From the NCBI GenBank assembly GCA_018003315.1, contig JAGNEJ010000026.1, positions 1 through 53,973 on the forward strand: 53,973 nt of DNA, written 5' to 3'. This DNA is from Verrucomicrobiales bacterium (GTDB lineage Bacteria; Verrucomicrobiota; Verrucomicrobiia; Verrucomicrobiales; V1-33). The position numbers were made by a program, and so were the translations under genes. Under the pieces are notes generated by a model. It was not told the origin of the DNA. It made no database searches and saw only the letters and a list, made by a program, of their open reading frames with translations. Shown one piece after another: positions 9,301 through 16,868 of this stretch; position 1 is the first letter of the stretch, and every line of letters begins with the position of its first letter.

Positions 9301-10132
9301 CTCGACCCGTGGCCATGCGGACGAAACTCCGACAGCCGAAGTCGCGGTGAAATCTTTCTGGATGGCGCGCTTCGAGACGAGCAACCGGCAGTTCCGCCAG
9401 TTCGACTCCGCGCACGAGAGCCGCACGGAAGATCGCCACGGCTATCAGTTCGGTGCCGTTGGTTACGATCAGGACCTGCCCGATCAGCCGGCGGTGCGGG
9501 TGTCTTGGGAGGAGGCGATGGCGTTCTGCCGCTGGCTTTCACACCGCACCGGATCCCGGTTCACGCTGCCAACCGAGGCGCAATGGGAATGGGCCTGCCG
9601 CGCCGGCAGCGCGAAACCCTTTTCGTTCGGGGCCATTGACGCGGATTACTCGCGCCACGCCAACCTCGCAGACCGCCGCCTGCGCGACTTCGCCGCCGAC
9701 ACTTCGCTTGACCACTACGCCGCGCAGCGCCCGATGAAGAACCCAAACCGCTTCGACGACTGGCTGCCCCGGGATGATCGATACGACGACGGCGGTTTCG
9801 TCACCGCATCGGCCGGCCAGTACGAACCCAACGCCTGGGCTTTGCACGACATGCACGGCAACGCCGCCGAGTGGACGCTCTCCGCCTACCGCCCCTATCC
9901 GTATCGCGACGACGACGGGCGCAATGCCATCGAGGGCGCTGCGCGCGACACCGAGCGCGTGGTCCGCGGCGGTTCGTGGCGTGACCGGCCGTTCCGCGCC
10001 ACCTCGAGCTACCGGATCCCGTATCGCCAGTATCAACGCGTGTTCAACGTCGGCTTCCGCATCGTGTGCGAGGGCGGCATCACCAACCCAGGCGGAGAGA
10101 AACTCTCTGCCGACCGTCGAGAGACTCCATGA
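6329..10132 (+). CDS. HzsA-like di-heme protein with N-terminal binding module and C-terminal SUMF1 domain
   Basis: This is a 1267-aa exported protein (signal to about residue 33, cleavage near VGA-EPP). Residues about 40-165 form a beta-rich module resembling carbohydrate-binding domains. A propeller/HzsA-like core follows at about 240-700, then CIGCH (721-725) and CVGCH (771-775). After a proline-rich linker, residues about 967-1257 are a formylglycine-generating-enzyme-like (SUMF1) domain: PGGRFLMGS, LPTEAQWEWACRAG, HGNAAEWT, VRGGSW, NVGFRIVCEG. The segment after RGGSW lacks the two cysteines that bind copper in true FGE, so sulfatase-activating activity is unlikely; ligand binding or another oxidation is possible. 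It is coupled by ATGA overlaps to both neighbours. Confidence 0.82.
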   Translation: MNLTMDTASFKAGLRRTIAVVALVSALRAVGAEPPANSFTLDAWTFERGNARTFIDDWADAGPMIAYGGSSPVVVEYDFDLPSTGDWTLHLNYAAANARPVKVFIDGKPLGEGCRAATGGWNTSQAKWEATARFSAVADRHTLKLERAGDFPHIVGLRFAAAAPLPAGWKPHRPAARKLESPPSQLAGRVDPVALRLAIEDLIATFGEKYPNGREYLRQLEKLEREPAGESPLRALAREALLANPLLDCDRVLLVHRKTHAPARSAEGRSLGAGASNWSTADNLPRQGEFEDTLAILSELRGEPKIVPLFRPANGETLIDPVLHFDADRVVFAMNGAKEKNWRLWELRFGEDAPHQITPDHGADVGHFDPCYLPDGRIIFASTAAYQGLPCVFGSDFMTCLYQFDPKTRQTRQITFEQDSDWCPTLLPNGRVMYLRWEYTDQSHANSRILFHMNPDGTDQREFRGSGSWFPGSFFYAKAIPGEAHQIIGIASGHHGTARSGRLLILDPSRGRRDAEGIVQEIPGRGKPVEPIVRDRLVDGVWPQFLMPAPLSAKYHLVTAKLGPNSLWGLYLVDVFDNVTLIKEVEGAALLWPAPVLRRERPPVIQDRVKPETDECTVFVADVNEGPGLQGIPRGTVKTLRIIEYYFARRGMGGLYGTLGADGPWDIKRILGTVPVEPDGSAQFVMPANTPVCVQPLDAQGQALQLERSWFVGMPGERVSCIGCHESQDAAAVSRSTAAMRRAPSRIDDWFGPARGFSFEREVQPVLDRHCVGCHDGSAQAAAPSLQGGQPLKDWKTQLSGHWPGGGKFTVSYWELQRCVRRPGIEGDRRMFTPMDYHFSTTELGQLLRKGHHGVALDAEGHERLTAWADLNAPFYGTWGEIPPFTSGYGHLNGEQVVSAGARALELRRQFVPMGPFPDYEKIPETPRYGEAAPPMAQNSKPAHAPTPVGVEAPHRAPGVEADAAKQTTVTLAPGVTLELVCVPGGRFLMGSTRGHADETPTAEVAVKSFWMARFETSNRQFRQFDSAHESRTEDRHGYQFGAVGYDQDLPDQPAVRVSWEEAMAFCRWLSHRTGSRFTLPTEAQWEWACRAGSAKPFSFGAIDADYSRHANLADRRLRDFAADTSLDHYAAQRPMKNPNRFDDWLPRDDRYDDGGFVTASAGQYEPNAWALHDMHGNAAEWTLSAYRPYPYRDDDGRNAIEGAARDTERVVRGGSWRDRPFRATSSYRIPYRQYQRVFNVGFRIVCEGGITNPGGEKLSADRRETP

Positions 10133-12954
10133 AAATACCATCCAACCAATTCAATGCGCTGCTGATCACGGCCACGCTGCTGACCTTTTCCGCTTCCGCC
10201 CCGGCGGCCCCGCCCGGGTGGCAACAGGAGTTGGAGGAAGACTGGCTGCTGCAGGCGCAGCTTGAGGCGGAAGGGCAGCGTGCGGCCAAGGTCACCACGC
10301 GCGACGATGCTTCGGGCGGCTGCGATGGAGTGACCAATGGAAAATGGGGTTTTCACACCCGCGAGCAGGAGAATCCGTGGTGGCAGGTGGATCTCGGCGA
10401 ACGGTTGCCCCTGGCCCAGGTGCGCGTGTGGAATCGCGCGGACAATGACGGTGCCGCCGCTCGCGCCGCGCGATTCCAGATTCTGCTCTCCGACGACGCG
10501 AAGGGCTGGCGGCGGGCCTATCAACACGACGGAACGGTGTTCCACGGCTATCGGATGCCGGATCGCTGGCCATTGGTGGTAACGCTCACGAACGCCGCAG
10601 CGCGTTTTGTCCGCATCCAGCTTCCGGGCAAAACATTTCTGCACCTGGACGAAGTGGAAGTCATCCGCGCCGGCAAGGGGGAGAACTTGGCGCGGAACAA
10701 GCCCGCTGACCAAAGCAGCGTCAGCCAGTGGTCCGTGGCCCATCGCGCCGCGAAGGAGTTGGACTGGACCAGCGCGACCACGAAGGTGCTGGAGCGGCAT
10801 CGGGGTGACGCGCGCTTCGATGCACTCAGGGCTGATCTGGTCGCCCTTGCTCCCGGCAGTTCCGCTGAGCCGCTTTACCTCCGCGCCCGCGCGCTCCAGC
10901 GCCAAGTCGCTCTCGCCAGTCCGCTCCTGGACTTCGACACGATCCTGTTCACCCGACGCGTGCCCGGAAGCTACAGCCACATGAGCGATCAGTATTACGG
11001 CTGGTGGTCGCGTCCGGGCGGCGGCATCTACCTGCTCAGGAACTTCAAGAGCAGCGAGCCGGAAACGGTTTGTCTCACCGACGCGCATTTCAAGGAGCCG
11101 GGCAGTTTCCTCCGTCCCGCGCTGAGTTACGACGCGAAGAAAGTTCTCTTTGCCTGGTGCAAACATTATCCGGCGCTGGCGAAGGAGAAGGACAAGCTCA
11201 ACAAGGCCAACGTGCCCGAAGACGCGTTCTACCACGTCTTTGAGATGGACCTCGACGGTTCCGGCGTGCGGCAGCTCACCCACGGCAAGTATGACGACTT
11301 CGACGCGCGCTATCTGCCGGACGGCCGCATCGTGTTCCTCTCCACGCGGCGCGGCCAGGCCGTGCAGGTGAACAAACGCACGGCGGCGGCCACTTTGGCG
11401 CAGAACGATCTGCCCGACTGCTACGTGCGCTGCGGCGGTGACGCGGAACGGCCCGTGGCGGTTTACACACTCCACACGATGAACGGCGACGGCGGCGACC
11501 TGACGCCCATCTCGCCTTTCGAGATGTTCGAGTGGGAACCGAGCGTCGCGCCCGACGGGACGATTCTCTACTCGCGTTGGGACTACGTGGACCGCGACAA
11601 CATGCCTTACATGAGTCTTTGGGCCATCAACCCCGACGGCACGAACGCGCGGCTCGTCTATGGCAACTACACCCAGTCTCCGCACTGCACCTTCGAGCCG
11701 CGCGCGGTGCCCGGTTCGCGCAAAATCATCTTCACCGCCAGCGGCCATCATTCGCAGACGATGGGCAGCCTCGTGCTGCTCGACCCGGCCATCGGCACCG
11801 AAGGCAGCGCGCCCATCGAGCGCCTCACGCCCGACACGCCGTTCCCCGAAATCGAAGGCTGGCCGGCCGCGTTCTATGCCAATCCGTGGCCGCTTTCGGA
11901 GCGCACGCACCTCGTCGCCTGGGGCGTCGAAAAGAACATGCGTGAAGGCCATCAACGTCCGGCCAACGGCATGGGCATCTACCTCTTCAACGCCGACACC
12001 GGCCTCGAACTTCTCTCCCGCGTCCCTGACATTTCCTCGATGTATCCGATTCCGGTGAAGGCCCAGACGCCGCCGCCAGCGCTGGCCAGCACGTTGAATT
12101 GGGACGGGCCGCAGGAAGGAAAATTCCTGGTCAGCGACGTGACGCGCGGTCTTTCGACCGTGAACCCCGGCGACATCAAGGCGCTGCGCATCGTGGCCAT
12201 CCCGGCCAAAACGCAGCCGTCGATGAACCAGCCCGTCATGGGCCTCACCCGCGACGATCCGGGCAAGGCCGTGCTCGGCACGGTGCCGGTCGAGGCGGAT
12301 GGCTCGGCCTACTTTCGCGCGCCGTCGGGCGTGGCGCTGTTCTTCCAGGCGCTCGACACCGAAGGCCGCGCCGTGCAAACGATGCGGAGCGCGACGCACG
12401 TTCAGCCCGGCCAGACGTTGAGCTGCACCGGCTGCCATGATTCCCGCAAGGACACCCCGCCGCCCGCTCGCGCACCGCTGGCCTCGCTGCGCGCGCCTTC
12501 GAAGATCACGCCCGGCCCGGACGGATCCTGGCCGTTGCGCTTCGACCGGCTCATCCAACCCGTGCTGGACGCACACTGCGTGCGTTGCCACCGCAAGGAT
12601 TCATCGGATGCCGTCGCCGCGAAATTCGATCTCACATTGGACAAGGCCTACAGGACGTTGGCCGATCACGGCCGGCCCAGTCTGCGCGATCTGGTGCTCG
12701 CCGCCTATCGCGAAGGTGTTTCGACTGAAGGCAAAAATCCCGCCCAGCGCAGTGCGCTGCTGGCGCTGCTGGCGACGCCCGATGGCCACCACGGCGTGAA
12801 GCTCTCCCGCGCCGATCTCGACCGCTTCACCACCTGGCTCGACACCTACGGCCAGCACACCGGCGCGTTCAGCCCGGAGCAGGAGGCGGATCTGGAACGG
12901 CTGCGCGGTGAATGGAAGGAGTTGCTTACAGCCACCACAGGAGACCGCCCATGA
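10129..12954 (+). CDS. HzsA-like di-heme protein, third tandem paralogue, with F5/8C module
   Basis: This is a 941-aa exported protein. The ATG at 10129 overlaps the upstream stop and gives a clean signal peptide (MKIPSNQF... to APAA); the frame is open further upstream but without a signal. Residues about 45-185 look like an F5/8C module (WWQVDLGERLPLAQVRVWNR, FVRIQLPGK, LDEVEVI). A TolB-like propeller at about 260-620 contains MDLDGSGVRQLTHG, YLPDGRIVFLSTRR and INPDGTNARLVYGNY. Heme motifs are CTGCH (766-770) and CVRCH (817-821), spaced as in the two preceding paralogues. It is the last complete cistron; its TGA lies inside an ATGA that begins an aborted next frame. Confidence 0.82.
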   Translation: MKIPSNQFNALLITATLLTFSASAPAAPPGWQQELEEDWLLQAQLEAEGQRAAKVTTRDDASGGCDGVTNGKWGFHTREQENPWWQVDLGERLPLAQVRVWNRADNDGAAARAARFQILLSDDAKGWRRAYQHDGTVFHGYRMPDRWPLVVTLTNAAARFVRIQLPGKTFLHLDEVEVIRAGKGENLARNKPADQSSVSQWSVAHRAAKELDWTSATTKVLERHRGDARFDALRADLVALAPGSSAEPLYLRARALQRQVALASPLLDFDTILFTRRVPGSYSHMSDQYYGWWSRPGGGIYLLRNFKSSEPETVCLTDAHFKEPGSFLRPALSYDAKKVLFAWCKHYPALAKEKDKLNKANVPEDAFYHVFEMDLDGSGVRQLTHGKYDDFDARYLPDGRIVFLSTRRGQAVQVNKRTAAATLAQNDLPDCYVRCGGDAERPVAVYTLHTMNGDGGDLTPISPFEMFEWEPSVAPDGTILYSRWDYVDRDNMPYMSLWAINPDGTNARLVYGNYTQSPHCTFEPRAVPGSRKIIFTASGHHSQTMGSLVLLDPAIGTEGSAPIERLTPDTPFPEIEGWPAAFYANPWPLSERTHLVAWGVEKNMREGHQRPANGMGIYLFNADTGLELLSRVPDISSMYPIPVKAQTPPPALASTLNWDGPQEGKFLVSDVTRGLSTVNPGDIKALRIVAIPAKTQPSMNQPVMGLTRDDPGKAVLGTVPVEADGSAYFRAPSGVALFFQALDTEGRAVQTMRSATHVQPGQTLSCTGCHDSRKDTPPPARAPLASLRAPSKITPGPDGSWPLRFDRLIQPVLDAHCVRCHRKDSSDAVAAKFDLTLDKAYRTLADHGRPSLRDLVLAAYREGVSTEGKNPAQRSALLALLATPDGHHGVKLSRADLDRFTTWLDTYGQHTGAFSPEQEADLERLRGEWKELLTATTGDRP

Positions 12955-12995
12955 ACATCAGAGAATTTCCCGCGGGGAATTCGGCAGGGCGTTGA
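12939..12995 (+). pseudogene. Orphan ribosome-binding site and start of a missing sixth cistron
   Basis: AGGAG at 12939-12943 sits 7 bases before an ATG at 12951 that overlaps the preceding stop in the same ATGA arrangement used at every other junction in this operon. The frame ends after 14 codons (TGA at 12993-12995), and from 12958 on it runs antisense through the helicase gene. This suggests the operon once continued and was cut at about 12955. The near-perfect 20-base palindrome at 12963-12982, centred on CCCGCGGG, lies at this junction inside the helicase coding sequence. Confidence 0.4.
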
Positions 12996-15033
12996 GGAAC
13001 TGTTTGCCGTACATTTTTGTCAGGACGCGGTTGTCGAGCAGGACGGCGATGCCGCTGTCCTTTCTGGTGCGGATGAGGCGTCCGATGCCCTGGCGCAGTT
13101 TGAGAATTGCCTCCGGGACGGAGAATTCGGTGAAGGCGTTGCCGCCGCGGTTTTCGATGAGTTCGATGCGGGCGGCCGTCAGCGGATGATCGGGTACGGC
13201 GAAGGGCAGCCGGGTGATGATGACATTGGACAGGGCTTCCCCCGGTACATCCACGCCGGTCCAGAAACTTTCGGTGCCGAAGAGAACACTGTGGATGTCA
13301 TCCTTGAAATCCTGCAGGAGCTGGTGGCGCGGTTTTCCCTTGCCCTGGACCAGCAGTTCCCAGCCCTGACGCGAAAAGAAGCGCTGCATCCTTGAGGCCA
13401 TGGTTTCCAGCAGCCGGTAGCTGGTGAAGAGCACAAAGGCGCGTCCGGAAGAGAGTTTCACGAAATGTTCAATCCACTGCTCCAGCGCATCCTCGTAGCC
13501 GGGCTGGTTCGGTTCCGGCATTTTCCTGACAAGGTAAATGCGCATCTGCCGGGGGTAGTCAAACGGGCTGCCGATTTCCAGACTGCGCACCCGTTCCGCT
13601 CCCACGCGGCGGCGGAAGTAGCGCAGTCCGGCTTCGCCCGCGCCCAGCGTGGCGCTGGTTAGGATGCAGGTTTTTTGACCGTTGAAGAAAACCTCGCGCA
13701 GCAGCGGGGCCACGTCGATGGGCGCCCCGTGCAGCGCCAGGTTTTGCCCCTGCTGCCCGGTTCGCTCCACCCAGTAAACCCGCCCCTTGCCGGACAGGCC
13801 CAGAAATTCTTTCAACGCTCCACGGGTTTCTGCAACGCGCCGCGCCATGTCCGCCAGTTCCGGGAGGGAGTTTTCGTTCTGGGTTTTGTCATCCATGAGC
13901 AGGCGCAGCCGCTCCAGCAGCCGGGTGAGCTGACTGCCTAACGTATCCGCCACCAGTCCCGGCTGCCGCACGCGGAATTCCCTGCCCGCCGGAGCGAACC
14001 GGCAGGCCTGCTCAAGGCTGTGGAAAAATCCGTCCACCGCCTGGAGAAGGTCGGCAACTTCGCGGACGCCGTCTGCGTTTCGCAGCACCGTGAGGAGACC
14101 TTTTTGTGTTCGCGGATTGTAGAGTCGCTGCAGGTCGAAACGCAATCCGCTCTGGGAAACGTGCATGCCGAGCTGCCGGGCGGCCACGTTCTCCAGGGTG
14201 TGCGCTTCGTCCATGACGACAAAGTCGTTGGGAAACAGAAATCCTTCGCCTTCGGCTCCCATCATTTCCGTGCCCGCCAGCAGCGTGAAGAACAGAGTGT
14301 GATTGACCACGATGACATCGGCCTCCAGCAGTCTGCGGCGCGCGGACTGGTAGAAGCAGCGGGTCTCCGGACCGCAGGTGCGGGGTGAGCAGGCGGACTG
14401 TTCGCTGCATACCTGGGCCCACACGGATGGGGTGGGCGTGAAGTCCAGGTCGCTCAACGTGCCGTCGCTGGTGTCCCGGGCCCAGTCGCGGATGCGGTGG
14501 AGTTCATCGGTCTCGCCGGTGGTGAAGAGGTCGGCCGTCTGGCGCAGGGCGCGTTCCAACCGGCGGGTGCAGAGGTAGTTCTGCCGCCCTTTGAGCAGCA
14601 CCGCGTGGAATCCGCGAAATGCTTCCGGAACTGCCTTGCGAACCAGGGGCAGATCCTTGGAAATGAGCTGTTCCTGCAGGTTGATGGTGTGGGTGGAAAT
14701 CACAGCCCGGCGTCGCTGGCGCAGGGCGAAGAGCACGGAGGGAATCAGATAGGCGAGCGACTTTCCAACCCCGGTGCCGGCTTCGATGATGACGGGACGG
14801 TGCGCCACCATGGCCTCCGCCACTTCCATTGCCATCTGTTGCTGCTCGCGCCGGAATTCAAAGTCCGGAGACTTGGCGAGCCAACCGTGCCCGGAAAAAA
14901 CCAGTTCCATTTCTAGAGCGAAGTCGGAGGGATCGTCACGGTCATCCTGCGGGAAGCGGTCACTGCCACGAGGCTCCTCGGCGGGATCAGAGTCTTCGTC
15001 TTCGTCAAAAGGATGGCGTCGGCGGCGGGGCAC
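12958..15033 (-). CDS. DinG/YoaA-type ATP-dependent DNA helicase
   Basis: This is a 691-aa XPD-like superfamily 2 helicase. Walker A is EAGTGVGKS (84-92) and the Walker B box is DEAH (275-278). Cysteines at 155, 209, 215, 220 and 226 lie where the family binds its 4Fe-4S cluster. C-terminal motifs include VLFGTESFWTGVDVPG and QGIGRLIRT. The first 45 residues are acidic and basic low-complexity, so an internal start (for example MELVFSG) is possible. Only 3 bp separate its stop from the stop of the convergent heme operon, with no room for an intergenic terminator. The family unwinds DNA with 5' overhangs and forked or R-loop structures in repair and replication restart. Confidence 0.88.
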   Translation of the reverse strand: MPRRRRHPFDEDEDSDPAEEPRGSDRFPQDDRDDPSDFALEMELVFSGHGWLAKSPDFEFRREQQQMAMEVAEAMVAHRPVIIEAGTGVGKSLAYLIPSVLFALRQRRRAVISTHTINLQEQLISKDLPLVRKAVPEAFRGFHAVLLKGRQNYLCTRRLERALRQTADLFTTGETDELHRIRDWARDTSDGTLSDLDFTPTPSVWAQVCSEQSACSPRTCGPETRCFYQSARRRLLEADVIVVNHTLFFTLLAGTEMMGAEGEGFLFPNDFVVMDEAHTLENVAARQLGMHVSQSGLRFDLQRLYNPRTQKGLLTVLRNADGVREVADLLQAVDGFFHSLEQACRFAPAGREFRVRQPGLVADTLGSQLTRLLERLRLLMDDKTQNENSLPELADMARRVAETRGALKEFLGLSGKGRVYWVERTGQQGQNLALHGAPIDVAPLLREVFFNGQKTCILTSATLGAGEAGLRYFRRRVGAERVRSLEIGSPFDYPRQMRIYLVRKMPEPNQPGYEDALEQWIEHFVKLSSGRAFVLFTSYRLLETMASRMQRFFSRQGWELLVQGKGKPRHQLLQDFKDDIHSVLFGTESFWTGVDVPGEALSNVIITRLPFAVPDHPLTAARIELIENRGGNAFTEFSVPEAILKLRQGIGRLIRTRKDSGIAVLLDNRVLTKMYGKQFLNALPNSPREIL

Positions 15034-15278
15034 GGTGTGGAAGCGGGGATGGGGTGGGGGAAATCCGCCGACAGTGTGACTGCGGATGCCGCTTTGTTCC
15101 AGCAGGAAACCATCGGCTTCCTTGACGACGATTTGTTTTCCTCCTACCCTGCACGGATGAGTTGGATTTCAGTCTGCTCCCCTGACGGAAATTCCACCGG
15201 CAGCAGGACAGGGAACGCGGTGGTCAGGCCAAGGCAGACAGACCGCGCCTTCGAGGCTGTTGATATCGCAAAAATTGA

Positions 15279-15773
15279 ATGGAAATGAAGCCATTGCATC
15301 AGGTGGTCCCGTGGATTCTGGTCGGGTTTGCCGCGGTGGGGGCGGCGTGCATTTTCCTGCTTCCGCGCAAACCCCAGGAAGCTGGCAATGGCGGTGGAGG
15401 TGTCTCCGATGCAGCATTGCAGATCAAGGAAATCACCGTCCGCCGCAGCGGCGATTCCGCATTGCTGCGCCTGCAGGTATTCTGCAAAAATGCCTCTGAC
15501 TCCGTGTTGCGGCTGGATGCCCGGGCGGTAAAGCTCCACTCCGCAAGCGGGGAGCAGGCTCCTGCCTACATCCGTCCCTTTCTGCCGGTGACGGCCATTC
15601 CGGCGCAGGGTGAGGGACGTGGAGAGTTGCGTTACTGGGTTCCGCTGGGATTGCTTGCGGATTCTCTGACCCTGACCGGAGCGGGCGGCACCGCGGTGGT
15701 GACCGCGGCAGGAACGGTAAGCGCGGAGGCATTTGCGGAAGGTCAGGAGGTGAGCGTGCCTGTTCCGGAATGA
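15279..15773 (+). CDS. Hypothetical single-pass membrane protein
   Basis: This 164-aa protein has one N-terminal membrane segment (about residues 10-30, VVPWILVGFAAVGAACIFLL), a Gly-rich linker, and a predicted beta-rich extracytoplasmic domain of about 115 residues. I recognise no family. A second in-frame ATG two codons in (15285) may be the real start, and neither has a strong ribosome-binding site. It is preceded by 245 bp with no other gene and followed by the ROK kinase on the same strand after a 124-bp gap that holds a hairpin. Confidence 0.6.
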   Translation: MEMKPLHQVVPWILVGFAAVGAACIFLLPRKPQEAGNGGGGVSDAALQIKEITVRRSGDSALLRLQVFCKNASDSVLRLDARAVKLHSASGEQAPAYIRPFLPVTAIPAQGEGRGELRYWVPLGLLADSLTLTGAGGTAVVTAAGTVSAEAFAEGQEVSVPVPE

Positions 15774-15837
15774 CAGCTTTTGGCAGGGAACAGTTGCCAT
15801 ACGAAAACTCCGTGGTTTTCTTCATTGGAAAGCGAAG

Positions 15838-15862
15838 CCGGGTCTCATTTCCCGCGACCCGG
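15838..15862 (+). other. Inverted repeat upstream of the ROK kinase
   Basis: CCGGGTC (15838-15844) pairs perfectly with GACCCGG (15856-15862) around an 11-base loop. There is no T-run after it, so it is a poor intrinsic terminator. It could be an mRNA leader hairpin or a protein-binding palindrome for the kinase gene that starts at 15898. Confidence 0.35.
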
Positions 15863-15897
15863 TCCCTAACCACTCCCACCCGGCAACCAATTAAGTT

Positions 15898-16839
15898 ATG
15901 GCGCAAGAACACCCACCACTCGCGATCGGCATCGACATGGGCGGCACGTCCGTCAAGCTCGGCGTTTGCCGGGGATCGGAACTGCAGTTTCATGCGAATC
16001 CGATTCAAACGGAGGAGCATCAAGGGGCGGAGAGCCTGCTTGAGGCGATGACCCAGGCGATCTTTGAACTGCAGCGCGCTTATCCGGACATCCGAGCCGT
16101 GGGGGTGGGAGTGCCGGGCTTCACGGATGTCACCAGGGGCATGGTGCACCAGTTGACGAACGTTCCGGGATGGAAGCAGGTGCCGCTGAATTCCGTGCTC
16201 ACCGAGGCTGTCGGCCTGCCCTGCTTTGTGGAAAACGATGCCAACTGCATGGCATTTGCCGAATTTAAATACGGGGCGGGAATCGGCAGCACCAACATGG
16301 TCGGAGTCACGCTGGGCACGGGTGTCGGCGGCGGCCTGATCATCAACGGGCAGCTTTTTCACGGTTCCGCGAGCGTGGCAGGGGAGATCGGCCAGATGAG
16401 CATCGACTACCGCGGCAAGGATGGGACCTATGGCAATACCGGCGCTTTGGAGGAGTATCTGGGGATCCGGGAGATCACGGACCGGGCGGTGGAACTGTAT
16501 GCAGCCAGCGGAAATCCGCGGGACCAGGAACAGTGCGAACCCGAGAAGCTCGCCGCTGCGGCCACATCAGGGGACGAGGTGGCCCGGCAGGTGTGGGATG
16601 AATTCACCACGAAACTCGCCTGCGGACTGGCCAACTGCGTGTGGCTGCTCAACCCCGATGCCATCGTGATCGGCGGGGGCATTGCCAAGGCTGGAAATCT
16701 GATCTTCGATCCGCTGCGCCGCAAACTGTCAGCCCAGCTCCACGAGTCGTTCTGCACGGGAATGAAAATCGTCTCCGCCAAGTTTGGAAACGAGGCAGGC
16801 ATCATCGGCAGCGCAGCCGTTGCCCTGGAACGAGTCTGA
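15898..16839 (+). CDS. ROK-family sugar kinase (glucokinase-like)
   Basis: This 313-aa protein probably phosphorylates a hexose or aminosugar with ATP in the cytoplasm. The phosphate-binding loop GIDMGGTSVKLGV lies at residues 8-20, the ROK glycine signature VGVTLGTGVGGG in the middle, and NPDAIVIGGG near the C terminus. The usual ROK zinc site is absent: the metal-binding His is Gln166 (GEIGQMSID), and the Cys-x-Cys-Gly-x-x-Gly-Cys cluster is replaced by DGTYGNTGALEEY. The catalytic Asp of ENDAN is kept, so it is probably active with an unusual zinc-free substrate loop. Confidence 0.9.
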   Translation: MAQEHPPLAIGIDMGGTSVKLGVCRGSELQFHANPIQTEEHQGAESLLEAMTQAIFELQRAYPDIRAVGVGVPGFTDVTRGMVHQLTNVPGWKQVPLNSVLTEAVGLPCFVENDANCMAFAEFKYGAGIGSTNMVGVTLGTGVGGGLIINGQLFHGSASVAGEIGQMSIDYRGKDGTYGNTGALEEYLGIREITDRAVELYAASGNPRDQEQCEPEKLAAAATSGDEVARQVWDEFTTKLACGLANCVWLLNPDAIVIGGGIAKAGNLIFDPLRRKLSAQLHESFCTGMKIVSAKFGNEAGIIGSAAVALERV

Positions 16840-16868
16840 CCCACCGGTGGGAAGCCGTCAGGTCCGTC

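Noticed and set aside
10033-12591. 852-codon open frame on the minus strand
   Set aside because: It lies fully antisense to the third HzsA-like gene, has no recognisable domain, and its Arg/His/Gly/Val-rich translation is typical of a shadow frame in GC-rich DNA.
728-12954. Anammox or true hydrazine synthase
   Set aside because: The architecture is similar, but HzsA-like proteins are common in non-anammox PVC bacteria, and no hydrazine dehydrogenase or nitrite reductase genes are present. Only family resemblance is claimed.
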